Of a DNA stretch of 64,000 nt, positions 9,940-18,153 are shown piece after piece. The notes under the pieces were generated by a model, which was not told where the DNA came from, ran no database searches, and saw only the letters and a program-made list of their open reading frames with translations. Every line of letters starts with the position of its first letter. Within the stretch, counting starts at the first letter, position 1. The translations under genes and the position numbers were made by a program. The DNA lies in contig NZ_JQGC01000013.1 of assembly GCF_000743575.1 (NCBI RefSeq), forward strand, positions 101,207-165,206. Reading direction: 5' to 3'. Source of the DNA: Devosia riboflavina (GTDB taxonomy: Bacteria > Pseudomonadota > Alphaproteobacteria > Rhizobiales > Devosiaceae).

Positions 9940-10398
9940 CTAGCGATGGAAGCGAGCGATCGTAAGCCGATGAAACTGCAGGTTTTTCGCCACCGGCCTG
10001 AACATCGGCTCCGATGGAACGAAGAGCACCCGGCCAGCGACCACGTGCTGTCGCTGCTCTTCCGCCAGCGCTTCCGGTCGCGGCACGATCACCTGCCAGT
10101 CGTCGCTGGCGGTGATCAGCCCGCGCGCAAAAGCATCCGCCATGCTGGCCTCAAGCACCAGCGCATTGCCGATCTCCAGCGCACCGCCGAGTTCACGCGG
10201 ATGGATCGGCACGACCTGGAGGTGCTCATGCAGAATCAGAGCATCAGGAGCAAATTTCAACCCACTGATAGCGCAGCGAAAATTATAGGCCGTCAGTGCA
10301 AAGCGGTAAAACGCAAGGTGATTGTCGATCGAATGGGTGAACCCGGCCAAGGGCCGTTCGCCAAACCCATCCGGATCGTTTTCGTCGATCATCGCCAC
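9940..10398 (-). CDS. Degenerate HNH-nuclease-like protein (HNH_2 fold, catalytic residues lost)
   Basis: About 152 residues from a GTG at 10398 (GGAG 6 bases upstream; an ATG at 10392 is also possible). The central block FRCAISGLKF, then LQVVPIHPRE, GNALVLEASMADAFARGLITASDDWQVIV, and the C-terminal FVPSEPMFRPVAKNLQFHR follow the HNH_2 pattern (CAxSGL ... EAAHIxP ... NGLxLxxxxHxxFDxGLxxxxDDxxI ... LPxxxxxxPxxxxLxxHR). But the position of the first catalytic His reads Pro (VVPI), the second His and its Asp read Met/Ala and Ala (ASMADAFARGL). If the alignment is right the protein cannot cut DNA by the HNH mechanism. The gene stands alone 100 bases upstream of the esterase gene. Role unknown. 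Confidence 0.6.
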   Translation of the reverse strand: MAMIDENDPDGFGERPLAGFTHSIDNHLAFYRFALTAYNFRCAISGLKFAPDALILHEHLQVVPIHPRELGGALEIGNALVLEASMADAFARGLITASDDWQVIVPRPEALAEEQRQHVVAGRVLFVPSEPMFRPVAKNLQFHRLTIARFHR

Positions 10399-10536
10399 CC
10401 ATCTCCGCAATAATCTTACGGAGATTTTACGATAGTGAAAACCACTAAGAAGAACTCACACAACAGCGTGTGCCGAGCCGGTCGTCACCGAAATGACATT
10501 TCAAAACTCCGGCCCCCGGCATAGACTGTCGGAACG

Positions 10537-10572
10537 CATTTCCATTTCCTTTGCCTCAGAGGAAACGAAATG
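10537..10572. promoter_or_regulatory. Imperfect hairpin in leader of second peptide-type ABC operon
   Basis: CATTTC-CA-TTTCCT and AGGAAA-C-GAAATG pair as two stacked 6-base stems around loop TTGCCTC, 100 bases before the solute-binding-protein start. It could be an operator or an RNA leader hairpin. The rest of the 273-base gap (10399-10671) shows no gene; the start codon at 10672 has TGGAG 8 bases upstream. Confidence 0.35.
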
Positions 10573-10671
10573 CCTGAATGCGCCCATGCGCGGCACAAGA
10601 TTGTCGATCAGGCCGGTAGAGATTTATCCCGGCCAGAACTAGATTGAAGCCAACCATAACTGGAGCGTCTC

Positions 10672-12156
10672 ATGACCACGAAAACCCTCCTCCTCGCCGC
10701 CCTCCTGGCCGGCGTCGCCCTGCCCGCCTCCGTCCTCGCGCAGGATTTCGATCCGAACGCCTCCATCCGCATTGGCTCGCTCTATGAGCCGCAGAACCTC
10801 GACAACACCGCCGGCGCCGGCCAGGGCATCAACGAAGCCTTCAATGGCAATGTCTACGAAGCCCTCTTCCAATTGACCGATGCCGGTTCGGTCGAACCAA
10901 AACTCGTCGAAAGCTACGAAGCCAGCGAAGACGGCCTGACCTATACCTTCACGCTCAAGGACGGCGTCACCTTCCACTCCGGCGATCCGCTGACCTCGGC
11001 CGACGTAAAGTACTCGATCGAACGCGTCACCGCCGAAGCTTCCAAGAGCTCGCGCAAGCGCAGCCTGTCCACGATCACCGGTATCGAAACGCCCGATGAC
11101 AAGACCGTGGTGATCACCCTTTCGGCTCGCTCGATCTCGCTGCCCTACAACCTCTCCTATGTCTGGATCGTCAACGACGCCGCCGCTGACATCACCGCAG
11201 TCGAAGACGGCACCGGCCCGTACCTCTTGGGCGAATGGCGCCGCGGTTCCGCTCTCGCGCTCGAGCGCTATGACGGCTACTGGGGCGAAGCCCCGACCAA
11301 TGGCGAAGTTGTTTACACCTACTTCACCGACGCCACCGCGCTCAACAACGCGCTTCTGACAAACGCCGTCGACGTGATCACCTCGGTCCAGAGCCCGGAT
11401 TCCCTGGCCCAGTTCACCGGCAACCCGGCCTTCACCGTCACGGAAGGCGCTTCCACCACCAAGGAACTGCTCGCATACAACGACCGCGTCGCCCCGTTCG
11501 ACAATGTGAAAGTGCGAAAAGCCCTTGCCCGCGCCACCGACAAGGCACGCCTTCTCAACTCCATCTGGGGTGACTATGGCACGCTGATCGGCTCCTTCGT
11601 GCCGCCGACCGACCCGTGGTATGTCGACCTCACCGGCGTCGATGCCTATGACGTCGAAAGCGCCAAGGCGCTCCTCGCCGAAGCCGGCTATCCCGATGGT
11701 TTCGAATTCACCCTCGACACGCCCGACTACGATCCGCATCCGATCGTGGCGCAGTTCCTGCAGTCCGAATATGCCAAGATCGGCGTGAAGGTGAATATCA
11801 ACATCATCACCGCCAACGAGTGGTACACCAAGATCTACCAGGAGAAGAATTTCGAGGCGACGCTGCAGGAGCACGTCAACCACCGCGATATCGTCTTCTA
11901 CGGCAACCCCGACTTCTACTGGGGCTATAACAACCCCGACGTCGTCAAGCTCGTAGCCGACGCTGAATCCGCCGGTTCGGAAGCCGAACAGGTCGAAAAG
12001 CTGACGGAAGCCAACAAGATCATCGCGGAAGACGCAGCCGGCAACTGGCTCTACCTCTACCCGCAGATCGTCGTCTCGGCCGCCAACGTCACCGGCTACC
12101 CGATCAACGGCCTGAACTCCCAGTTCTTCGCCTACGACATCCAGAAGAGCGAATAG
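10672..12156 (+). CDS. Dipeptide-type ABC transporter solute-binding protein (family 5)
   Basis: 494 residues. A signal peptide is clear (MTTKTLLLAALLAGVALPAS, cleavage near VLA|QDF). The mature protein carries SBP_bac_5 landmarks: IRIGSLYEPQNLD at the start, EASEDGLTYTFTLKDGVTFHSGDPLTSADV, and the central LLAEAGYPDGFEFTLDTPDYDPHP region. Length is normal for dipeptide/nickel-type binding proteins. It is the first gene of an operon with two permeases and two ATPases. A strong hairpin after its stop (12196-12217) probably lowers transcription into the permease genes, giving binding protein in excess. Ligand unknown; peptides or small glycosides are possible. Confidence 0.93.
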   Translation: MTTKTLLLAALLAGVALPASVLAQDFDPNASIRIGSLYEPQNLDNTAGAGQGINEAFNGNVYEALFQLTDAGSVEPKLVESYEASEDGLTYTFTLKDGVTFHSGDPLTSADVKYSIERVTAEASKSSRKRSLSTITGIETPDDKTVVITLSARSISLPYNLSYVWIVNDAAADITAVEDGTGPYLLGEWRRGSALALERYDGYWGEAPTNGEVVYTYFTDATALNNALLTNAVDVITSVQSPDSLAQFTGNPAFTVTEGASTTKELLAYNDRVAPFDNVKVRKALARATDKARLLNSIWGDYGTLIGSFVPPTDPWYVDLTGVDAYDVESAKALLAEAGYPDGFEFTLDTPDYDPHPIVAQFLQSEYAKIGVKVNINIITANEWYTKIYQEKNFEATLQEHVNHRDIVFYGNPDFYWGYNNPDVVKLVADAESAGSEAEQVEKLTEANKIIAEDAAGNWLYLYPQIVVSAANVTGYPINGLNSQFFAYDIQKSE

Positions 12157-12195
12157 AGCTTAAACGCCTTAAATCTCTGATTGTGAACACTCTGT

Positions 12196-12230
12196 CCACC
12201 GGCCTTGCGGCCGGTGGCTTTGCCTTTCTG
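12196..12230 (+). terminator. Intra-operon hairpin / attenuating terminator
   Basis: CCACCGGCC-TTGC-GGCCGGTGG (12196-12217) is a perfect 9-base GC-rich stem followed by CTTTGCCTTTCT, a broken T-tract. It lies 40 bases after the solute-binding-protein stop and before the permease, where partial terminators commonly raise the binding-protein to membrane-protein ratio. It also argues that the permease does not start at the GTG at 12183. Confidence 0.65.
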
Positions 12231-12239
12231 GCCCCGTTA

Positions 12240-13235
12240 TTGTCTGCCGGACAAAGCGCAAGGAATTCGATCATTCTCGCCTATACCATCCGCCGCACGC
12301 TGATCCTGATCGCCTCGCTGTTCATCGCGGCCGTGGTGCTCTTTGTGCTTCTGCGCCTGCTCCCCGGCGATCCCGCAAATGCCCTTCTCGGTGTTGGCGC
12401 CACCGAACAGCAGATCGCCGCCGCCCGCGCTCAGGTTGGTTCCGACCAGCCGCTTTATGTTCAGTTCGGCGGCTTCATCGGCAATCTCGCACGGCTCGAT
12501 CTAGGCACCTCCTTCGTCAGCCGCGCCTCGGTTCTCGAAGAGATCGGCAACCGCATGGCCGTCACCCTGCCGCTGACCTTCTTCGGCTTCGTCGTGGCCC
12601 TCGCGCTCGCCATCCCTCTCGGCATTCTGGCCGCCGTCCGCTCCAATAAATGGTATGGCGCCGCCATCTCCGTCATCTCCCAGCTTGGCATTGCCATTCC
12701 CGTCTTCTGGGTCGGCATTCTCCTGGTGACGCTCTTTTCCATCAATCTGCGCTGGCTTCCCTCGGGCGGGTTCTCCTTGAAAGGCTGGGCCAATTTCGGT
12801 GAAGCCATCACCGGCATGATCCTGCCCTCGCTCACCATCGGCCTCGTCATGGGCGCCTCGCTCCTGCGCTATGTCCGCGCCGCGACCCTCGATGTGCTCG
12901 GCAGCGATTTCCTCCGCACCGCCCGTGCCCTCGGCGCCAGTTTCCCCGAAGCCCTCATTCGCCACGGCATGCGCAATGGCGCCGTGCCGGTGATCTCAAT
13001 CCTCGGCATCGAGCTCGCCAGCACCTTCCTCGGTGCCGTCGTCATCGAGCGCGTCTTTTCGCTGCCCGGCCTCGGGTCCATGCTGCTCCTCGCCATCCAG
13101 CAGCGCGACTATCCCAATGTGCAGGGCGTGCTCTTCATCTCGACCCTGCTCGTGCTGCTGATCGGCTTTGCCGCCGACATCGCCCAGCGCCTCATCGATC
13201 CGCGCCTCCGCGGCCGCGGGAGGGTGCTTGCATGA
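12240..13235 (+). CDS. Dipeptide-type ABC transporter permease (DppB type)
   Basis: About 331 residues if the TTG at 12240 is used. The core begins YTIRRTLILIASLFIAAVVLF and continues with LRLLPGDPAN, five more membrane helices, the EAA loop (TARALGASFPEALIRHGMRN) and the C-terminal DPRLRGRG ending, all as in DppB. The start is unclear: the frame is open from a GTG at 12183, but that codon precedes a terminator-like hairpin encoded inside the frame; the TTG at 12240 lacks a ribosome-binding site; the only good one, AAGGA at 12260-12264, faces ATC/ATT codons at 12270-12273, which would be rare starts. The stop overlaps the next permease start by 4 bases. Confidence 0.9.
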   Translation: MSAGQSARNSIILAYTIRRTLILIASLFIAAVVLFVLLRLLPGDPANALLGVGATEQQIAAARAQVGSDQPLYVQFGGFIGNLARLDLGTSFVSRASVLEEIGNRMAVTLPLTFFGFVVALALAIPLGILAAVRSNKWYGAAISVISQLGIAIPVFWVGILLVTLFSINLRWLPSGGFSLKGWANFGEAITGMILPSLTIGLVMGASLLRYVRAATLDVLGSDFLRTARALGASFPEALIRHGMRNGAVPVISILGIELASTFLGAVVIERVFSLPGLGSMLLLAIQQRDYPNVQGVLFISTLLVLLIGFAADIAQRLIDPRLRGRGRVLA

Positions 13236-14080
13236 GCACCGCCACCATGACTGCCCCTGCCGACAAAAAATCCCATTCGTTGGCTCTGAAAGCCGGATTG
13301 CTGCTGGTGGGCATCCACGTCTTCGTGGGTCTTCTCACGCTCGTCTGGCTCCCCTACGACCCTACAGCCATGGCAGGCGGTCGCCTCGAAGGCCCGAGCC
13401 TCTTGCATTGGCTCGGCACCGATCGCCTCGGTCGCGATCTCTTCACCCAGATGATGATCGGCAGCCGCATTGCATTGATCGTCGGCATTGGCGCCGTCAC
13501 GATTGGCGCGATCATAGGCGTCACCCTCGGCCTCCTCGCTGCCTTTGCCAGCAAGTGGCTCGACGATGCGCTGGCAGCGACGCTCGATATCCTCATCGCC
13601 TTCCCAACCCTGCTGATCGCCATGCTGGTGGTTGCGGCGAGCGACACGGCCAATCTCTGGTCCGCCATCATCGCGCTCGGCATCGCCCTCTCAGCCATCG
13701 TCGCGCGCCTTACCCGCATTCTCGCTAAGCGCGTACTGGTGATGGACTACATCACCGCCGCCCGCACCTCCGGCAGCTCCTGGCCAAAAATCGTGGCCAT
13801 CCATATCCTGCCCAATATCTGGCCGACCCTCTCGGTCAATTTCGCCCTGCAGTTCGGCCTCGCCGTCATCGCCGAAGCCTCGCTGTCCTATCTCGGCCTC
13901 GGCGCCCCGCCGCCCAACGCCTCCTGGGGCCGCATCCTGCAGGAAGCCCAGGGCACAGTATACACAGCCCCCCTCGGCGCCATTGCCCCCGGTATCGCAC
14001 TTGTGTCCCTCGCCATCGGCGTAAACCTCCTTGCCGACGGTCTGCGGGACACCATCGACCCGACGAGGCGCGCACGATGA
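13232..14080 (+). CDS. Dipeptide-type ABC transporter permease (DppC type)
   Basis: 282 residues with ATGA overlaps to both neighbours. After an N-terminal membrane helix (AGLLLVGIHVFVGLLTLVWL) come the conserved HWLGTDRLGRDLFTQMM motif, four to five more helices and the EAA loop (AARTSGSSWPKIVAIHILPN). Ends [15 protein letters not shown] as usual. Normal length, unlike the longer DppC in the first locus of this window. Forms the membrane channel with the preceding gene product. Confidence 0.93.
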   Translation: MSTATMTAPADKKSHSLALKAGLLLVGIHVFVGLLTLVWLPYDPTAMAGGRLEGPSLLHWLGTDRLGRDLFTQMMIGSRIALIVGIGAVTIGAIIGVTLGLLAAFASKWLDDALAATLDILIAFPTLLIAMLVVAASDTANLWSAIIALGIALSAIVARLTRILAKRVLVMDYITAARTSGSSWPKIVAIHILPNIWPTLSVNFALQFGLAVIAEASLSYLGLGAPPPNASWGRILQEAQGTVYTAPLGAIAPGIALVSLAIGVNLLADGLRDTIDPTRRAR

Positions 14081-14886
14081 CCGCTCTCCTCTCCCTCGAA
14101 AATCTTTCCGTACACGCCGGCGGCAAAGCGCTGGTCTCCAACCTCTCCCTGTCCCTCAATCGCGGCGAAAGGCTAGGCCTTATCGGCGAATCCGGCTCCG
14201 GCAAATCCCTGACCTCACTCGCCGCCACCGGCCTCCTCCCGACGGGCCTATCCGCCTCCGGCTCCGCCATTCTTGCCGGAAAACAGGTCATCGGCGCCTC
14301 GGATCGCGAGTTGAACAAGCTGCGCGGCACGGCCGTCGCCATTGTCTTTCAGGAACCACTCACGGCCCTGGACCCGCTCATGCGCGTCGGCAAGCAAGTC
14401 GCAGAACCCCTCGCCCGCCGCGCCCAGCGCGATGGCGCGCCGCTCTCCGGTGCGGCGCTCGACAAAGCCGTTCTCGCCCTTCTCGACGAGGTCGCCCTGC
14501 CCGATCCGCAGCGCATGGCCACCTCCTACCCGCACGAGCTATCCGGCGGTCAGCGCCAGCGCATCGCCATCGCCATGGCGCTCGCCTGCAAGCCCGACCT
14601 GCTCATCGCCGACGAGCCGACAACCGCGCTCGACGTCACCACCCAGGCCGAAATCCTCGGCCTCCTCGACCGCCTCGTCCGCGAACGGAACATGGCTCTC
14701 CTCTTCATCAGCCACGACCTGCCCGTCGTCGCCAACACGGTCGAGCGCGTCGTCGTCCTCCGACAAGGCGAAACCGTCGAGGCCGGCAATGTCGCCGAAG
14801 TCTTCGGCAATCCCCGCCACGACTACACCAAAAGTCTCCTCGCCGCCGCCCGTCGCCTCGACGACGCCATGGAGGGCCGCGCATGA
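14077..14886 (+). CDS. Dipeptide-type ABC transporter ATPase (DppD type)
   Basis: 269 residues. Walker [10 protein letters not shown]-loop [13 protein letters not shown], signature LSGGQRQR, Walker [13 protein letters not shown] and H-loop FISHD are all present. It stops at a short tail and lacks the C-terminal oligo_HPY cysteine region found in the ATPases of the first locus, so it is a compact version (269 against about 330 residues). Coupled by ATGA overlaps on both sides. Confidence 0.93.
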   Translation: MTALLSLENLSVHAGGKALVSNLSLSLNRGERLGLIGESGSGKSLTSLAATGLLPTGLSASGSAILAGKQVIGASDRELNKLRGTAVAIVFQEPLTALDPLMRVGKQVAEPLARRAQRDGAPLSGAALDKAVLALLDEVALPDPQRMATSYPHELSGGQRQRIAIAMALACKPDLLIADEPTTALDVTTQAEILGLLDRLVRERNMALLFISHDLPVVANTVERVVVLRQGETVEAGNVAEVFGNPRHDYTKSLLAAARRLDDAMEGRA

Positions 14887-15644
14887 GCCTCGTCCGCGTC
14901 GATCACGTCAGTTTCGGCTACACGGCCAACCGCCGCATTCTCGATGATGTCTCGCTCGACATCGCACAAGGCGACACCATAGGCCTCGTCGGCGAAAGCG
15001 GCTCGGGCAAGACCACGCTTCTGCGCCTGCTGCTCGGTCTCACCCGCCCCGACAGCGGCACCATCACCTTCGACGGCCAACCGCTCGATCCGCGCAATGG
15101 CGCCTTCATGCGCGACTTCCGTCGCCAGGCGCAGGTGGTCTTTCAAGACCCCTATTCCTCGCTCGATCCGCGGCAGACGGTGCAATCCATCATCGCCGAA
15201 CCCCTGCGCTCGCTCAAAATCCCCGGCGATCACACAAGGATGGTGGGCGACGCCCTCGAAGCCGTCGGCCTCGACCGCGACGTTGGAACGCGCTTCCCGC
15301 ACCAATTCTCCGGCGGCCAGCGCCAACGCATCGCCATTGCCCGCGCCATCGTGCCCGGCCCGCGCTTGCTGCTCGCCGACGAAGCCGTCAGCGCCCTCGA
15401 CCTGACGACCCGCATCCGTATCGTCGACCTCTTGGCGGGCCTCAGCAAAACCATGAGCCTACTGTTCGTTTCGCACGATATAGGCGTCGTCGCCGCGCTC
15501 TGCCGCCGCATCGTCATTCTCGAAAAAGGCCGCATCGTCGAAGCCGGCGATACCGCTGCCGTTCTCGCCAATCCCCAACATTCCTATACGCAGCGCCTGC
15601 TTGCCAGCGTGCCGCGCCTCACACTGAACAAGGTGCCGTCATGA
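14883..15644 (+). CDS. Dipeptide-type ABC transporter ATPase (DppF type)
   Basis: 253 residues from the ATG at 14883, which overlaps the previous stop; the frame is open far upstream but that part lies on top of the previous gene. Walker A GESGSGKTT, Q-loop VFQDPYSSLDPRQ, signature FSGGQRQR, Walker B LLADEAVSALD and H-loop FVSHD are seen. Like its partner it lacks the C-terminal cysteine extension. DEA in place of DEP in Walker B is shared with the DppF-type ATPase at 736-1770. Confidence 0.93.
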   Translation: MSLVRVDHVSFGYTANRRILDDVSLDIAQGDTIGLVGESGSGKTTLLRLLLGLTRPDSGTITFDGQPLDPRNGAFMRDFRRQAQVVFQDPYSSLDPRQTVQSIIAEPLRSLKIPGDHTRMVGDALEAVGLDRDVGTRFPHQFSGGQRQRIAIARAIVPGPRLLLADEAVSALDLTTRIRIVDLLAGLSKTMSLLFVSHDIGVVAALCRRIVILEKGRIVEAGDTAAVLANPQHSYTQRLLASVPRLTLNKVPS

Positions 15645-16426
15645 CCGACTACCCAACCCAATATGCCGAATGGCAGGCCAAGCGCCTTGCCGCCCTCAAG
15701 GCGCCCAATGGCTGGCTCAACATCATCGCCCGCGTCTGGCTCGCCGAAGGCACCGTCACCGTCGGCGCCGCCGCGGACAATGACATCATCCTCTCCTCAG
15801 GCCCGTCCTATGTCGGCAGCCTGACCCAGGACACAGATGGCCAGGTCACCTACACCCCGGCCGATGGCAGCGCCGCCCAGGTGCTGAAACTCTCAAAGTA
15901 CAGCCCGCCGCGCTTCACCGCCGGAAACCTCCTGCTTGAGGTCACCTCGCTCAATGGCGAGAACGCCCTGCGCGTACGTGACACCACATCGGACGCGCCC
16001 AACCAGTTGAAGCCGCTCGAATATTTCCCGCTCGACCCGACCTGGCGCATCACCGCCGATTGGGTGGCCTTCGACGCGCCCAAGGGCCTGACCATCAGCA
16101 CCTCCAAGGCGATCGAGACTGAGGTCGAAGCGACCCACAAGGCCGTCTTTATCCGCGACGGCGTGACCTATGAACTGCTCGCCACCCATGGCACGGCGGA
16201 ATCCCCGCAATTCGTCATCCGCGACCAGACCTCGCGTGACTCGACCTATGCCGCCTGCCGCTTCGTCTATGGCGAAGACGTCACCGACAAGACCATCGTC
16301 CTCGACTTCAACAAGGCCATCAACCCGCCCTGCGCCTTTACGGAGCACGCCGTCTGCCCGCTGCCCCCGGCCGAAAACGTGCTGCCGATCCGCATCGAAG
16401 CCGGCGAAAAGCGCCTCCACGACTGA
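15641..16426 (+). CDS. DUF1684 family protein
   Basis: 261 residues, coupled to the ATPase gene by an ATGA overlap. Features of DUF1684: N-terminal WQAKRLAALKAPNGWLNIIARVWL, central LEYFPLDPTWRITADWVAF, then GDVTYELLATH-like strands and the C-terminal FNKAINPPCAFTEHAVCPLPPAENVLPIRIEAGEK, which is the most conserved block of the family. The function of DUF1684 is not established as far as I know. No signal peptide, so cytoplasmic. Being the last gene of a peptide-type ABC operon suggests that it handles the imported compound. Confidence 0.88.
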   Translation: MTDYPTQYAEWQAKRLAALKAPNGWLNIIARVWLAEGTVTVGAAADNDIILSSGPSYVGSLTQDTDGQVTYTPADGSAAQVLKLSKYSPPRFTAGNLLLEVTSLNGENALRVRDTTSDAPNQLKPLEYFPLDPTWRITADWVAFDAPKGLTISTSKAIETEVEATHKAVFIRDGVTYELLATHGTAESPQFVIRDQTSRDSTYAACRFVYGEDVTDKTIVLDFNKAINPPCAFTEHAVCPLPPAENVLPIRIEAGEKRLHD

Positions 16427-16442
16427 TCTGCATCGAAACAGC

Positions 16443-16484
16443 AAAAGGCCCGGCAGCGTCACCACTACCGGGCCTTCTGTTTTG
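16443..16484. terminator. Bidirectional Rho-independent terminator
   Basis: AAGGCCCGG (16445-16453) and CCGGGCCTT (16468-16476) form a perfect 9-base stem, with CTGTTTT after it on the plus strand and TTTTGC after it on the minus strand. It sits between the convergent DUF1684 and GlsB-type genes and can end both. Confidence 0.85.
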
Positions 16485-16494
16485 AATTTCTGCG

Positions 16495-16746
16495 CTATCG
16501 CCGTATCGCACGCACGAGGGCGATCAGGATACAGGCGCCGAGCAGGCCCGCGACCAGATAGCCGAGCCAGCCGCCAAACGAAATGCCGATGATGCCAAAG
16601 AGGAAGCTGGCAATCAGCGCGCCGACAATGCCGAGCACGATGTTGAGAAAAATCCCGGTATTGGTCTTCATGATGTTGGATGCAATCCAACCCGCCAGAC
16701 CCCCGATAATGATCGCTGCAATCCAGCCGATACCTGCGTCGCCCAT
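16495..16746 (-). CDS. GlsB/YeaQ/YmgE family membrane protein
   Basis: 83 residues. Three glycine-rich membrane helices (GIGWIAAIIIGGLAGWIAS, TGIFLNIVLGIVGALIASF, GWLGYLVAGLLGACILIAL) match the Transgly_assoc/GlsB family: small inner-membrane proteins linked to general stress in enterobacteria and Gram-positives. The mid-protein motif NIVLGIVGALIA is the family hallmark. Monocistronic, ends at the shared bidirectional terminator. The molecular role of the family is not known. Confidence 0.9.
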   Translation of the reverse strand: MGDAGIGWIAAIIIGGLAGWIASNIMKTNTGIFLNIVLGIVGALIASFLFGIIGISFGGWLGYLVAGLLGACILIALVRAIRR

Positions 16747-16824
16747 GTGAACCCCACAATTGAGAAAGACGGCTCGACCCGAGCCGCTTTAATCAACGCC
16801 GCAGGAACCAAACGGTTGCGTAGC

Positions 16825-17145
16825 CTAGAAATCGAAGGTCCAATGACCGTCGATTTCGGTAAAGCGCCCCATGCTCGGTGCGGACCAGCCTCTCCCGATC
16901 GAATAAAGCCGTACACGGCAGGTGACGACGCCGTTGGGGTGCTTGGCACAATCGGTGGCTTCTAGCTTCACGCGATCTTCGACGATCGCAACCCGCTGGC
17001 GTTCGAGAATGCGCGCATTGCTGAGCATGGCGTCGATCGCCTGCGTCGGCGTCGGTCCCCCCGCAATCAGCGGCGCCTCTCCGGAACTGCATCCTGCGAG
17101 TGCCAAAACCCCAACAATAGCCAGCATACCAAGCGGCCGTATCAT
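16825..17145 (-). CDS. Small putative lipoprotein
   Basis: 106 residues. MIRPLGMLAIVGVLALAGC is a lipoprotein signal with lipobox LAGC (Cys19). The mature part of about 87 residues has two further cysteines (DCAKHPNGVVTCRVR) that could form a disulfide, and a WSAPSMGRF segment near the end. I do not recognise the family. It lies 78 bases upstream of the GlsB-type start on the same strand, so they may share a transcript. It should be tethered to the inner or outer membrane; no Asp at +2 is seen, so outer-membrane sorting is possible. Confidence 0.75.
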   Translation of the reverse strand: MIRPLGMLAIVGVLALAGCSSGEAPLIAGGPTPTQAIDAMLSNARILERQRVAIVEDRVKLEATDCAKHPNGVVTCRVRLYSIGRGWSAPSMGRFTEIDGHWTFDF

Positions 17146-17313
17146 GGAACCCTCCTCGCCCCACAGGCAGCCATCCTAGCAAGGAGAGGTAAACCTGGGG
17201 TGTAGCAGTCCCATCGAATACATCCGTACCATCTCGTACTGCTTCGGCTTGAATGCCAGTTCCAGCTTTGCTACACGCAAAACCAGACAATCCTAGTCAT
17301 ATAAGGAAAGCCC

Positions 17314-18153
17314 GTGTCAGGCAGTGCAACGACGCAGCAAACGCTGCGATTGGAAGGCATCGGGCTGAGCGTCGGCTATGGCGGCACCAATGTGCTCGAC
17401 AATGTCGACCTCGCGATTCCCACCGGCGAGATCACCATTCTCATCGGCCCCAATGGGTGCGGAAAATCCACGCTGCTCAAGACCATGGCGCGCATCCTGA
17501 CCCCATCCAAGGGCAGCGTGTTGCTCGATGGCAAGGCTATCCACCGCCTCGACACCAAGAGCGTTGCCGCCAAGCTTGGCCTGCTCCCGCAGGGCCCGAT
17601 TGCCCCCGAAGGCCTGACCGTGCGCGAACTCGTCGCCCAAGGCCGCTTCCCGCATCAGACCCTGCTGCGCCAATGGACCCGGGCCGACGAGGATGCCGTC
17701 AATGGCGCCATGGATATTGCTGGCATTACCGATTTTGCCGATCGCAGCGTCGATACGCTCTCCGGCGGCCAGCGCCAGCGCTGCTGGGTAGCGATGGTCC
17801 TGGCCCAGGAAACCGACCTCATTCTCCTCGATGAGCCGACCACTTTCCTTGACCTAAAAGTGCAGGTCGACCTGATGGACCTTCTCGCCGGCCTCGCCCA
17901 CCAGCGCGGCCGCACGCTGGTTATCGTCCTTCACGAACTCAGCCTCGCCGCCGCCTATGCCGACCATCTGGTAATGATGAAGGACGGCCAGATCGTCGCC
18001 ACCGGCACGCCGGACGACATTTTTACCGCCGCCAGGTTGAAGGAGGTCTTCGACCTCGAAGCCAAGGTGCTGCGCGATCCCGACAGCGGCCGCATGGTTT
18101 GCGTTCCCTCGGGAACCCGCATGCGCAGCGTCGCACCCGTGACCGCGCGATGA
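17314..18153 (+). CDS. Iron-siderophore ABC transporter ATPase (FecE/FepC type)
   Basis: 279 residues from a GTG at 17314 with AAGGA 7 bases upstream. Walker A GPNGCGKST at 45-53, the Q-loop GLLPQGPIAPEGLTV typical of the FecE/FhuC group, signature LSGGQRQR, Walker B LILLDEPTTFLDL and H-loop VLHEL are all present. First gene of a plus-strand cluster with two FecCD-type permeases and four binding proteins. Likely iron-regulated, but I found no TGA-N9-TCA or Irr-type box in the 168 bases upstream. The stop overlaps the permease start (ATGA). Confidence 0.93.
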   Translation: MSGSATTQQTLRLEGIGLSVGYGGTNVLDNVDLAIPTGEITILIGPNGCGKSTLLKTMARILTPSKGSVLLDGKAIHRLDTKSVAAKLGLLPQGPIAPEGLTVRELVAQGRFPHQTLLRQWTRADEDAVNGAMDIAGITDFADRSVDTLSGGQRQRCWVAMVLAQETDLILLDEPTTFLDLKVQVDLMDLLAGLAHQRGRTLVIVLHELSLAAAYADHLVMMKDGQIVATGTPDDIFTAARLKEVFDLEAKVLRDPDSGRMVCVPSGTRMRSVAPVTAR

